Shown: positions 23,501 through 35,055, counted from the stretch's first letter. The stretch: 64,000 bases of DNA from Corythucha ciliata (GCA_038030265.1 CM075938.1:15973009-16037008), one strand, 5' to 3'. Numbers and translations are program-made. The notes: generated by a model from the letters alone, not told the origin.

Positions 23501-25870
23501 TTTTTCTAGTTGCCATTTGCCGGCTCGCAATAAGTTCCAGGCATTTTCGTTCAAGGGAATGCTAAAGTGGTCAGCTTTTCCTCCCTTAATTCAAACCATT
23601 CCCCCTCGAGGGAGAAATGACGAAGGAGACGTAATTAAATTCACGTGTGTTTTCCCACCCTTTTCACTCTTATTCCTGAAAATTTAACCACTCCCTCCCG
23701 AGAGTATCGCGCTATATATTCAAGTGGTAAGTAACTGTTTTAAGTCATTGACCAAATGAGTGGAGGAAGAAAACTGTTGGTTTGCGCGGATAGATGGGTC
23801 GAGTGGCGGGTGGGAAAGGGGTATATATATAAGGACAGAAAATCCCTTTGCGTCGCTCTCTCTTTTGCAAATTGGTTGCGATCCATAAACTCGCCGCCCC
23901 CCTCCATTCCCCATACCACACTTTCATCTCACGCTCTTTATCCCTTTCCCTGAACTCGTAGACCTGGTCAACATTTAATAGGCGGTCTTTGCCAACTACC
24001 TGGCTGGAATGGGTAGTGAAGTCGTGGGAAGGGGGGCTTCTCCTTCGCATAACCGTGTCCAATTATCAAGACAAATAGCCATCCTAGTTTGCCTGGTGAT
24101 GAGGTAGTAGGGAGAGGGCGCGGTTTAAATTAGATTAGTAGCATTAATAATAGCTGGTCAAGTTCCCCACCCCTCCCTTCGAGGGGGAATTCTTGAGTGT
24201 CCCATAGAAATATTTTGGATCTTAATGCGCGTTAAAGGGTGAATTTCACAGTCAGCAAGGGGGTTTTCCCTTTCAAACCTCTCTACTTGGCCCTAACAAG
24301 AGGACTTCAAAACCTTCACCCTCCGTGGGTGGTGGTGGAATTCCAGACCTTGTGGCATGACGATGAAGGGGATGGTTTCAACAAACGAAATTGATTGAAA
24401 CGCGTAAAAAATTGCAGTCTGACCGTGCGAGTATCTAAAATTCTCGGAATAATTCATTTTGTTAAGGAGAAAACTTTTTAGTTCGAAGAGCCAAAGTGAT
24501 ACACCTAAAAGCACTTGTTCGTTAAATTTGCATGAGAAACATGACGTGAGAGAGAAAGCTAAACGCATAAATATGTAAGAGAGGTGTAGGCCCTTTTTGG
24601 AATATTTCCTCCATAACTGCAAAATTATGCACCATTTCTACAGCACAAAAAAGGGTGAATCGAATTCAGTAGGGTTGGGTAGAATTTCATTTCCTCTAGT
24701 TTTCTCCATACATTTTAGAATAAATATCCCTCCAATCTTTTTTAAGCTTTCTCCACGTAAAAAGAGAGAGAGTGAGAAAAAAAATCAGCAAAACCCCCTC
24801 TGTTTCACTCTTTAAAAAAGTTGTTTCTTTTGAAGGTACTCCTCTCCCTCACATTGATCCAAATTCTCAATCAAGACAAATCTGCACAAAAAAAGGAAGT
24901 GAAGGGGAAAGGCATAGACGTGAAGGACAGGAAAAGAACTGGCTTCGAGGGGTAAAGCGTGTAAAAGACAGAAGCAATCTAAAGGATGGATTCAATCAGA
25001 AAAGGGATGACCTCAACCACCCATGCTAATTTCAAGGTAATTTCTCGCCAACTGAGTCGCATCAAAGAACGATAATCTTACTTCGGCTTTTGAAGACAAA
25101 ATGTGTTTTCTTGTGGGATCTCTGTTTTTACATTTTCTGTGTTATAGTGGTACGTTTCTTAAAATGACAATGACAGTCTTTAAAAGAACAGGGGACACGT
25201 GGGTATCACGCTTTCATCCTTTCTTCTGACATTTGAATGTCAGCTGTGTGTGCCTGTCACTGCCGTTTAGCTCACAAAACTGATTGGAAGTGATTGTTTG
25301 AACTGGGAATAAATTGTATTTTAGCCACTGAAACGGACTATCCGGATTAAAAAATGAAAATATTGACCCAAATACTGCTTTTTGGGGAAAAAATTAGAAA
25401 TTGTCTGCTGATGATGTGATTACGTTTTTACTTCAGGACTGACCATTACAGTAGCTTGGAACAAATTTGACGCCACAAATATAATTATTCGTCACTGGAG
25501 CTTCCGGCTACCTCTAAAAACCCGGAATTCTGCGCCAGATCTTAGCAGGTCAGCCTGATTTTCTCGATTTGGGTGGTTTCGATAACAAAAAAGCCGCACG
25601 TATAAGCCGCAGAACAATAAAATTTCAGTTGAGAGGTTTTTGTGCCAAAAACCATGATGAAGTCACGTTGACAGTTTTGGCAGTCATGAGTAGCCAGTTC
25701 TGGCTGTCGTAGGCCAACCAGTTCTTAGGTTGATTACAGTCGTTTAACTTTGTAAAAAAGAACAGTTTTAGACATTATGAATCGACTGGTTTCCCACTTC
25801 CATATCTTATGTTTCAGAGGCTGTGTTGACTGTTGACTGTCTGGGGGAACTGCAGTGATTATTCCTCGGC
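20557..25870. other. No recognisable gene or element
   Basis: About 5.3 kb with no motif I recognise. It contains a C/G hairpin (ccccgaaggggggg near 21771), a TATATATATAAGG stretch at 23823-23836 and several C-rich tracts. The frames at 21360-21689 and 24772-25029 are basic or low-complexity with no family resemblance. Confidence 0.45.
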
Positions 25871-26429
25871 CAGTGGCGGATCCAAGGGAGGGTCACTTGT
25901 TCAAAAAAAAAATTATCAAAACCTCCTCCATCGAGTCAAATTTATATTATGGTCATTTTCTCGTAGGTACTGCGGTCTGAGACAGACGTTCCCTACGCGG
26001 CCCAGCGAGGTCCACGTGCATCGGGACTTTTCCTTGGACTTCAGGGCTGTCCGCGGGAAAGTTCGTGCACTAGTGGTTAAAAACGGTGATCATCACAGTG
26101 AGAGCCTTTTCATTGAATCTTATTACCGAAACTTTGTCTCAATTTTCGGATTCTCCGTGTGGAGAAACCACAAAATATTGAATATAGGTTGGAGGCTCAA
26201 AGTGGTTTAAGATTTCTATGATTAGAGCCTCGCTGTGGTTGGACCTTTTTTGTGGTTGGCAGGGGTGGTCAGTTGCCCTCACCTAGGGTGATCAGACATC
26301 CCTAGGTTACTTTTCCCGGACATGTCCTACTTTTTAGAGCGTCCGGGCTCATTTTTCCGGTGCCCGTAGGGAGCCCGAACTGTCTGTATAATAACGTCTG
26401 GCACTTCTACTCCCAACATCTTCCGCGCG

Positions 26430-27260
26430 TTCATCATTGAATCAAGCAGCATCTTTGAAAATGCTTTTCTTACTGGGCACCTTCAAAACAAAATTGCACG
26501 GATTTTTGTTATTTTCGCTTATTTTAACGCTTTCATAACCAAGTGGCACGTATGGCTAATTCAGATAATTAATTTGACTCATTTGGCTTGTTCAAAACCA
26601 AACTTGGTCAATTTAGGTCTTACAAATCCATTGCTTTGCGGAAACTCACTCCTTCAAAGCCTATTTTCGAGGACTTTGTTCATTTAAACCCCAATTTCAC
26701 CGATGTTGATGTTGGCTATTCCACAAGCCAAATTTCGTGGACTTGGCTCCTTCTGGAATCCACAGTTACACAGTTTTGGCCAAATCGAAAAATTAAATTG
26801 GAAAAAGCAAACATTAAAAATATGTTTAACAATAATAATAACTCTACATCAATAAATAATGACAATAATAAATCTAAGAATAAATAAATTAAGCCAAAAG
26901 TCTGTTAAAAGCCAAATGAAATTGAAGAAAAAAAGAGAAATGAAATGAAATCATTGGCCAATGAAATTGTACCGTGGATTCTCGATTCTTTCATAACCAA
27001 TATGTATCGCGGATTTTGCTCCTCCCAAACCCAATTTCACGGCTTTTTGCCACTTCAAACCCATATTTTGCGTATTTTATTCTTTTGAGACCAAAGCTGT
27101 GGTCTTAGATCTTTCAAGAATACATTTCTCGAATTCACAAGACTTATGAGGCTCTTGCAAAATGAAAATTCACGGATTTGGCTCATTCAAAAACAATAAT
27201 TCCACTGTTTAGGGTCTTTCAAATCACAGGTTCATGGATTTTCATTCTTTTTTTTTATAA
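26430..27260 (-). repeat. Family B array inside the nested hAT
   Basis: Degenerate units reading tttggctctttcaaaacc with ttcacggat links on the plus strand, the reverse complement of the unit at 15955. An AAT-rich patch (26828-26885) has expanded within it. Confidence 0.7.
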
Positions 27261-27654
27261 TTCCGCTCCTCTAAATTCTTTGAATCGCTGGATTATGAGG
27301 CTGCCATGCCAGAAACGCCATATTGGTCGTGTGCCTTGACCACCTTTGAAGTGGTCGTGCTTTTGCCAATGAAGATAGTGTGCTACTAGCCCCAATAATC
27401 AGTGTGCTCCGTAACAACTGACATTTTGCTTTTTCCGTCAAGTCAAGCTCAAAATTCCGTCGGAAATCCGTCAAAATATGTTCCGTCCCGTTTAAATTCG
27501 CCTAATATTTAATAATCAGTAGCGTGCCTTATGGTATTGACGAGAGGGACAGACAGACACGGGTCCCTCTTGCGAGGAGGTTTATATAAAGCTCAAAAAA
27601 TTGGAAAATAGGAATTTGAAGGTGTGATTTTCATGAATTTAGAAAATACATTTT

Positions 27655-28735
27655 AAAAAATACACACATTCGAGGCAAAAATTGAGAAAATTTTGCAAAT
27701 TCGCGGTTTTTAGTGCCTCTTTTACAGTAAACATTTAGAAAAAACGCCAACGCACTTGGAAAGTTTGCGGCTAAAATTGACAAGAAGTTGTAATTCTTGA
27801 TGAAAAATGAGAAAACGTCAATTTTCGGTATCTTGAGGCAAAATAAGTGAATAAAGATGAAAAAACCACTAATTCATGGTCTGAATTCCAAAAATTGCTC
27901 CTCAATTTATGAAAAAGCGCTAATTTTCAGTTCAAATTGAAAAAAAAAACTCACGTTTCCAGCAAAAATTGAGAAAATTTGTTAATTCGCTGCTACAATG
28001 TCAAAAAAACGTTAATTCGAGGCTAAAAGTGAGATAAAGAGCTAATCGCTGCTAAAATAAAAATAAAAACGCAAATCAGCTAAAATTGGGAAGAAGCGCA
28101 AATTCTCAACTATAAAATTGAGAAAAACCACCAGTTCGGGCTTGAAATCGAAGAAAAATAACTGATTTGGTATATCATGACGCTGATTCAAGTTATATTA
28201 CGAGGCACTTTTACGGTTAAAACGCGAGAAAAACTGTAATTTGATGTTCTTGGGGCAAGTCCGCGGCTAAACTTGAGAAAATTCGCTAATTCACTGCTTA
28301 GCTAGACAAAAACGCCTGACAAAATCGGGAAGACGCCAAGCCGCGGTTACTAGGGGCAACTTATTGGCTACAGATAAAGACAAGGCGCAAATTCATGGCT
28401 AGAAGTGAAAAAATGCGTTCATTCGTGGCAAAAATTGATTAAAACACTAATACGCTGTTAAAATTGAGATAAAGCGGTACATTGATCACGGCAAAATTCC
28501 GAAAAAAAAATCCTTTGCGACAAAAATTGAGATACAGCGTTGATTCTTTCGGTTAAAGTAGAGAAAATTTCCCCCTATCAAATAGACAAAAAGGCGGTCA
28601 TTTTTTGCAGCTAAAATCGTGTTAATCGATTCAATTCCATGACCAAAATTGAGGAAAATCTCCAATTTGCGGCTATAGTAAAGGAAAATCGTAAAATTGC
28701 GGCTAAAATGGATAAAAAATGGTCATCTAAATTTG
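27655..28735 (+). repeat. Family A array inside the nested hAT
   Basis: Roughly 35 degenerate units of cgcggctaaaattgag plus aaaaa type, with interspersed ggtttttagtgcctc and ggtatcttgaggcaa variants matching the alternate unit seen at 17310-19640. Confidence 0.75.
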
Positions 28736-29169
28736 AGCTGTCCTAGCTTCACAAGCAAGTGCAGAAATGCTCGTTGGTTCTCTTTTCAGAAAACTTGGTC
28801 GTGAAGTTTTATTTCTACGCTATTTCGTAGTATTTTTTTTTCACTCACTTTGTTACGCCACTGAAGCTGTTACATCACAATCACATAAGCGAGTTTCGAC
28901 ACCCTCGTCGAGTAAAAAACAATTTTAACATCTAATTGATGAACGATTTGTTTTTAACTTGATTTTAAGACGTCCTGTACTGTTTTGTCCTATACGTGCC
29001 GTCGCAAGAGTCCTGCTTTTGTCCTAATTTTTCGTGCCAGGCGTAATCAGAAACCACTTATACATCTGGTCACCATTCCCTCACCTAGGGTTTAAAGCGC
29101 AGGCTTAGTGGGGCAGCTGACCACTCCCAGATACCACCAAATAAAGTTAAAATCCATCAGGATCGCCAC

Positions 29170-29470
29170 AATTTGTAAAGCGAAAATGTTCGCAGGTCTG
29201 GCTCAGCAATACACCAATTATTCGTCCAATAAATTACCAATTTCGTGTTTCTTTTGTGCTAAAAATCAAACGCGGAGTGGCTTAGTTCAAAAGCCACTTT
29301 CGTGATTTCGTACTCTAAAAAACCGTTTCCGGGGCTCTGCGTCACTAAAAAATCATTCTCTCACATTTTGATCACTAAGACCCCAGTTTTCCTCATTTTC
29401 TTGTCGAAAAATAGCCATTTTTCTTGATCTGGCTCACTGAAAAACGAATTTCTCGAATTCTGCTCGGACT
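29170..29470 (-). repeat. Family B-like patch
   Basis: Loose units such as ctctaaaaaaccgtttccggggctctgcgt and ctcactgaaaaacgaatttctcgaattctgctc follow the family B pattern on the minus strand but are very diverged (each quoted here only as short blocks of the longer field). Confidence 0.4.
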
Positions 29471-29749
29471 TTGTCGCCAATAACAGTACATTTACAGAGA
29501 GAGGAAAGTGGAACATTGCCGGCTGTAGTTGTCGTAAGCGCACGTCAACGAGTCGGGTAAAGTTTCACTTTCGTCTCTCATTGTGAAACGTACTATGCCG
29601 CGTTACCAGTGAAAAATGTAGTATTTCCCTCCCTGTAACTCAAACCTCAAACGCTCGGCGAAAACCAATTTCACCGTGGTGGCTCATCACGGATCGGTCT
29701 CTGAATTGGGCCATCCCAGCGAAATAAGTGGCAGAATCCGAGAAATTGA

Positions 29750-30560
29750 TGCACGAAATGCTTAGCCAAGGTCAAAATTTACGCGAAACATCACATCAGT
29801 GAGAGTAAAACTGTTTTGAAACAGCCGGGGTACACCCAAGAGAAAAATTTACGCGAAATGCCCCCATTTTGTGGACAAAACGCAAAAACATTTGGGGAAA
29901 TACATGCAACTCGCAAATTGTATGAGGAATTGTCAATTTCCTAAAAAAAATTCTCAGAAAAAATTGTGTTGCTATCATGAGGAAATTATTCATTTGGAGC
30001 CGAAAATGTGAAATAATTCACGTAAAACGCAACAATGAAGGCGTCATTGACATGAAAAATTCCCCATTTCAGAGCGAAACGTCAAATTCAGGCCAATATT
30101 CAAGCGTAAGGCCTCATTTGGATGATCAATAAGGTCAAAATCCTGTAAAACTGCACATTCTATAGGCAGTATTTACGCGAATCTCCACATTCAAAGAGGA
30201 ATTTACACAGAAATGCCCCATTGTGGGCAAAACACAACATTCGGGGAAACACTCACGCGAATTGCCACGTCAATGGGGAATAGTTATACAAAACGCCTCA
30301 CCAAGGGAAATTTTATGTGTAGTGAAATTGTCCATTTCATGAAAAAACTTGTCAGTTTCACGAAGAAATTGTCAATTTCAGAAGGAACTGTCTGTTTCAT
30401 AAGGACATTTGCAATTTTACGGGAATTCTTAAGCTTATGAACTAATGGTTGATTTTATGAGAAAATTTGAAGTCTTAATGGTGTTAATTTAATGAGTAAA
30501 TCATCAGTTTCATAAAGGAATAGTCAATTTCGTGAGGAAATTGCCATTTTCGAGTGGAAC
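29750..30560. repeat. Family C minisatellite array
   Basis: Two intermixed unit types: ttacgcgaaatgccccatt with variants (29840-30330), and gtcaatttcatgaggaaatt with variants (30325-30560). They differ from families A, B and D. Unit length is about 25-32 bp with heavy drift. The field lies in the right part of the outer hAT-like element. Confidence 0.6.
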
Positions 30561-30954
30561 GTTGTTCATTCCCTGTGTCGTTAAACCATAAAATACGCGT
30601 TTTATCCTTTTTTAAAATAAATGTTCATCATTTTGGGGCCGACTGGAGTCATGGCCCCCTCCTCAAGACGACCCTGAATCCGCGCCTGTCCTCAACCTCC
30701 CTCGTGTACTACTTGGCATGCAAATATGTCGAAGGACGAGCGTGATTACAAGGTATAAGTTCAAGGCGAATTTAAAGTAACTTCTGGGATGAAATTTGAA
30801 TAAAGGAATACTACTGCACATGCGGAATTTCCTGAAGATTGAAACGAGTCCTTAAAACCCAGGGTTGGTCTTTTTTCTCCTGGAGTGGTATGAAAAGGCC
30901 CTGACACTCTGTCCCGAAAAATATTTTAACCCGATAATGACTGTAATCCATAGA

Positions 30955-31016
30955 TTTCGACCATCTCATTTCGCGTATTTGGCTCTTGGAAAAATCAATT
31001 TTGCGGATACGCCCCT
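30955..31016 (-). repeat. Family B unit fused to a hAT-type terminus
   Basis: Plus strand: gcgtatttggctcttggaaa, then aatcaattttgcggatacgcccctg. The last part is a hAT terminus when read in reverse (caggggcgtatccgca). The preceding bases are a normal family B unit, with no gap between them. No partner terminus was found nearby. Confidence 0.5.
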
Positions 31017-31139
31017 GTCCACTACGGAAAGCTAAATTCTACAGGAAAACATGGAAGCCTGGTAAATTAGTGAGTTTCCTGTTTCCCTTTTGTCATTGTT
31101 TGGAGGGGCTTCTCCGTGCGCCCTCCCTTGAAGAGAACT

Positions 31140-31154
31140 CTAGATCCGCACCTG
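31140..31154. repeat. Orphan hAT-type terminus
   Basis: The sequence ctagatccgcacctg is the reverse complement of caggtgcggatctag, resembling the outer hAT termini. No matching left end or duplication of the following tacgggac was seen. Confidence 0.35.
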
Positions 31155-31276
31155 TACGGGACAGGAGCTGTTCAACAAATCCATGCTCGGCTCAATTGCC
31201 GGGCTGATGAGACCTGGCCATCACCCCTTTGAAATAATTTTCTGATAGCCAATTCTGCGAAATAAGTTTTTATACA

Positions 31277-32369
31277 AATTAGAACAGTTGGATGTAGGGG
31301 GGGCTATGCACCCACCAAACTTCACGAAGATTGCACCCAAGGGGCGGTCCAGTCTCCGTTTCGACCTCAGACCTTCAGCCATGCACCAGGGCTATTCGGT
31401 CCTGGTCTCATCAGCCCGGAAATTGAGCCGAGTACGGCGCCGATGGACCGCCCCTCGCTGGGAACAGAAGTGCTACTGCACTACGATCCCCATCCCCGGT
31501 TCTCAACCCGTCCTGGCAATACCAAGACGGGGAGGACCCGGCTCACTAGAACCGATGAGAACTATGAGGGTGAAATGGGGACTGGCGATGTAGCGGTTGT
31601 AGGCGCCGCTGCGGTTGAGAGCCGGGGGCGGGGATCGTAATGCAGAAGCACCTGCACTTCCGGCGAGGGGCGTTGCATTGGCTCCGCGTACTTGGCTCAA
31701 TTGCCGGGCTGACGAGACCAAGACCGAGTAGCCCTGGTGATGGCCCTGGGTCTGAGATCAAAACTGAGACTGAACCGCAATCCAGCAATCTTCGAAAGCT
31801 TTTATTGTGAGCAAAATCCGTAAAATTAGGTTCTCAGAATGCTTTGTGCTTTACCCACAAAATTTGGATTTTAAAAGGGCCAAAGCTTTGAACTTCATTT
31901 GTTTAAGTGTGCCAAATTCACGAAATTTATGGTTTGAAGAGGTGAGTAACTATCGACATAACAAAGAATATGAATATGAGGACGCTGACACAGGAATCAG
32001 CCGTTTCTCCAAAATATTTAAAATTGGTTTTTGTCGATCCAGATCCGCCAAATTTGATTTATGAAGGAGGAAAATCAGTGGAATCTCTCTTCTCAACAGA
32101 GAAAAAGGTGGAATTGTTTTCTTATGGGTCAGGGTTCTGGCAAGACCAAGACGGGGAGGACCCGCCGGCTCACCAGAACCGATGAGAACCGTGAGGGGAC
32201 CGCTTGGGGTGGTCCATTGGATCCGTACTCGGCACAATTGTCGGGCTGATGAGACAAGGACCGAGTAGCTCTGGTGGCCGAAGGACTAAGGTCGAAACGG
32301 AGACTGAAACGGCCATATTCGTGATATTTGGTGGGTGCATAGCCTCCTACATACAACTGTTCTAATTTT
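31277..32369. repeat. Three-armed inverted-repeat (foldback-like) element
   Basis: Arm 1 (31277-31516) starts aaattagaacagttgg and passes through ctatgcacccaccaaa, tctccgtttcgacct and attgagccgagtacgg. Arm 2 (31598-31785) is its inverted partner without the tip. Arm 3 (32130-32369) is another inverted copy that includes the tip and the central block near 31517-31560, but lacks an inner part. GC content is clearly above the surroundings. Family B units sit between arms 2 and 3. No transposase or certain target duplication was seen, so the superfamily is unknown. Confidence 0.65.
31790..32095 (-). repeat. Family B units between foldback arms
   Basis: Units such as aaaattaggttctcagaatg and ccaaattcacgaaatttatgg are diverged family B. 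A non-unit stretch with gacataacaaagaatatg interrupts them at 31950-32000. Confidence 0.45.
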
Positions 32370-33055
32370 AATAAAAATAATTGAGGACCTCGACGGGTGT
32401 TTGGATTTTTCTTCATATCATATCAAATTTCCAATTTCCAATTTTCTTAGGTTTTACAATCAGTTTCACAGGATTGTTCAATTCAGAGCACCATGAGGAC
32501 TCTTTCAAAACTCAAATGAACACATTCGGCTCTTTCAAAAAATGAATTTCGTCGTTTTGGCTCATTCAAAAACCATTTTCGCAGATTTTAATTGTCTTAA
32601 AAAAACCAAAGGTTACAGATTTCGTTCCTTCCAAATCCAATTTTGCCAGTTTTCGATAGTTTAGCAACCGTAGGTTTCTAACTGTTAGGTTGTTTCTTGT
32701 TTAAGAATAAAGCCAAGAGCTCTCCGACGGGGATCCAGTGCTTCGGGGGTCTTGAAATAGCGAATACGAGCCGTCAGCGCAAAGCAAGTGAAATTCATAG
32801 ATAATTGGACAAGTGGCTTTACGAGCCTATTGGCGGCGCCGCAGAGAGCTGAATACACGAACTTGCGGGCTTTGAGGGGCCGAACACATGAATCCTCGAG
32901 GTTGTCCAGTAGAGCGTGCCGAATTAGAGGCGGTGAGAGCGGACAGCCCTCTGGGAGCCCGATCAGACGGGGTCCCTAAAAAGCTTATACTTAAGTGGAC
33001 AAATTGGGAATCACGGATGTAGAAAAGTGAAAAAGAGATTTGGTATCGTGTTGGA

Positions 33056-33395
33056 CGGCGAATACACTCTCTCGTTCTCACACTCGCTTATTTTCATCCC
33101 CAGTTTCTGGCAGATCCTTTTGAGGCTAAAATTAAGAAGGCGCAATAATTTGAAGTTATTGAAGAAAGTACACAACTAAAAGTTTAGACAAAATACTAAA
33201 ATTTGATACAATAAGTGTGAAAAAGCCCTTGTTTGTTGCTAAAATTGCGTGTTAATGCAACTTCAAGATCCAAAATTCAGGAAATCTCACAAATTCGCGG
33301 TGTAAAGACCGCGTTGAAATGTACATATAACGTTAATGTGCTGCTTTTGGAGGCAGTCCACTGCCAAAAATTGAGAAAAAAGCTCTAGATCATGG
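33056..33395 (+). repeat. Conserved B-to-A junction, copy 2
   Basis: Homologous to 17223-17515 (same block order: gaatacactctctc, ccagtttctgg, caacttcaagatcc, accgcgttgaaat). It is present in duplication copy 1 but removed from copy 2 by a deletion. Confidence 0.65.
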
Positions 33396-33680
33396 GAAAA
33401 AGTAAAAAAAAAAAAAAAAAAAAATACTTTGCACGACTAAATATGACAAAGAAAAGCGGTAAAACGCTAGTAAAGTGGAGAAATCGCGAAAATTCAATGC
33501 TAAGAGTGAAAGATACGCGGCTGAAATTGAAGAAATGTGCAAATTCGTCGTTTCTGAAGGCTAGTTGCTAATATTGAAAAAGGCGCTAATTCGTGGCTTA
33601 AAGTGAAAGAAGCTGCTAATTCGAAGCTGAATTCGAGAAAAAACGCAAATTCGCGGCCGAAAATTGATTCCAGGTGTGTA
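33115..33680 (+). repeat. Family A array in duplication copy 1
   Basis: Degenerate units ending in the well-preserved cgcaaattcgcggccgaaaattg near 33640. It includes a 20-base A-run at 33405-33424. The left two thirds are absent from copy 2. Confidence 0.65.
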
Positions 33681-35015
33681 GGAAAAGTTAACAGTAGGAT
33701 AGAGGCATTAACCATCATAAGCGATCAGTCATGCGTGTTACTGCCTGCCTACCTGCTCCAGTCGCTGTACAAATTCCTAAATAATAAAGCATCGTTTAAA
33801 TGCAGTAAGCAAAGAAAACGTTCTATAACCCCCAACTGCCCCCGCCCATGTTTTGAGTAATTGAAAAACATTTTAAACTTAAATACTCTCTATTTGAAAT
33901 GAGAAAAGAATTTTCCAATAAAACAAACGAAGGCGAAACCGAAGAAAATAAAGGGAGAACGTAAAAAAAAAAGAAAAAAAAAGAAGGACTGCGGAGAATA
34001 AAAAATAGGATGGAAGCATCGAGGGAGGCAAGCGATAAAAATCGCAACAGTCGAATGGAAAACTCGGATACTTGTATAAGATGAAGGAAGAGGAGAGAGG
34101 GTGACGTGCTAGGTGGCGGTGTTGGGGGTTCCAGAATTGGGATGACATTGAATAAAGGATAAAAGCCCCTCCCCTCCTCACCCCTCGATCACCAGAAGCT
34201 TTGGGGGAAAAAAGGGAATAAATTGCTGGGTTTGCGAGGAGTAGATATATATATATAAGGGTGGGGCTTTGGTGACAAGATATTGGTCCCCATAACTCAC
34301 ACAACGACCCTCGCAGTTTGTGAAATGAATAAATTCGAAGAGAATGAGAAGAAAAGCGCTTGGTAGTGGTAAGGGGAGTAGGGGGTTGTGGGATGAGAAT
34401 CTCTGTTGTCCAGAATTAACATGGGAGGGGGGAGTGAAGCACTCACAGTTCAAGGGGCTTGAAACGGGAAGGAAGGGAAATGAGGATTACACTTTTTTAG
34501 CTGTCGCATGAATTTGAAATGAGAAATCAGGAAAAACTTTTTAAAAATGTCCTTCCCTCTCCACCTCCTATTTTTTTGTCCCCTGGCAGTCACTTTTTTT
34601 TCGTCCCTATCTTATTCTTTTGATTGAATCGAATTTGCATTTTAAATATTAATCTTGCCACCCTCCTTCTTTTTCTTTCCTCCCTTGGTCATTTTCTTTT
34701 GTTCCATGTTCCACTAATTTGGGTATTATTGAGGGGAAGGAAGTCGAATAAACAGAAGACGTCACAATTTTTTTGTCCCACCAGTTTTTTCTCCCCTTTA
34801 AATAAAAGAGTGTGACTTGAAATCGATAACAAATTCTGCGATTCTCGAATGTCATCAGAGTGAACCTGTGTTGCGACTTCAGCCGCTGGATCCATTGCGT
34901 ATTAATTAATTGACGCTTTGTGAATAATAACTTAGTTTCTATTCCGAGAAACCGCAAGAAATATAAAGTTGGACCGAATTAGTTTAACAATGAGTCTTCA
35001 TTCTCTCCATTTTCC

Positions 35016-35055
<40 letters not shown>

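Larger units (their letters stand above)
26284..29077. mobile_element. Nested hAT element carrying family B and A arrays
   Basis: A 2794 bp element. The left end tagggtgatcagacatcc pairs with the right end (reverse complement aatggtgaccagatgta), sharing the GGTGAYCAGAYRT core. The flanking 8 bp are identical: ccctcacc at 26276-26283 and again at 29078-29085, the length expected of hAT. Subterminal sequence on each side has GGACA-type repeats, common in this type of element. The interior is a family B array in minus orientation (26430-27260), a unique spacer (27270-27650) and a family A array in plus orientation (27655-28735). No transposase is visible, so it would need a helper in trans. Confidence 0.8.
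25871..30688. mobile_element. Outer hAT-like element, host of a nested hAT
   Basis: The left end cagtggcggatccaaggg and the right end (reverse complement caggcgcggattcaggg) form a hAT-type inverted repeat with four mismatches in about 17 bases. Flanks are tcctcggc (25863-25870) and tcctcaac (30689-30696), an 8 bp duplication with two mismatches. The interior has no transposase. It holds a short unique part, the nested hAT at 26284-29077, B-type units and a family C array. Two more hAT-type termini lie just right of it (31002-31016, 31140-31154), so which right end belongs to this left end is not beyond doubt. Confidence 0.55.

Noticed and set aside
25833..26210. A 125-residue plus-strand frame at the left end of the outer hAT
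   Set aside because: It begins outside the element and runs across the terminal repeat. No hAT transposase or other motif is present.
29750..30560. Family C array as a CRISPR array
   Set aside because: Units are degenerate and contiguous with no unique spacers of constant length, and the context is eukaryotic. The same applies to families A, B and D.
32830..32990. GLPEGCPLSPSLI on the minus strand as a reverse transcriptase motif
   Set aside because: It resembles a LINE RT block but no other RT motif (YADD, thumb, finger) lies on either side, and frames around it are short. It is probably coincidental or too decayed to assign.
34240..34262. TATATATATATAAGG as a promoter, with a similar stretch at 23823-23836
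   Set aside because: These are AT dinucleotide runs with no initiator, downstream frame or transcript evidence, and run length differs between duplication copies.
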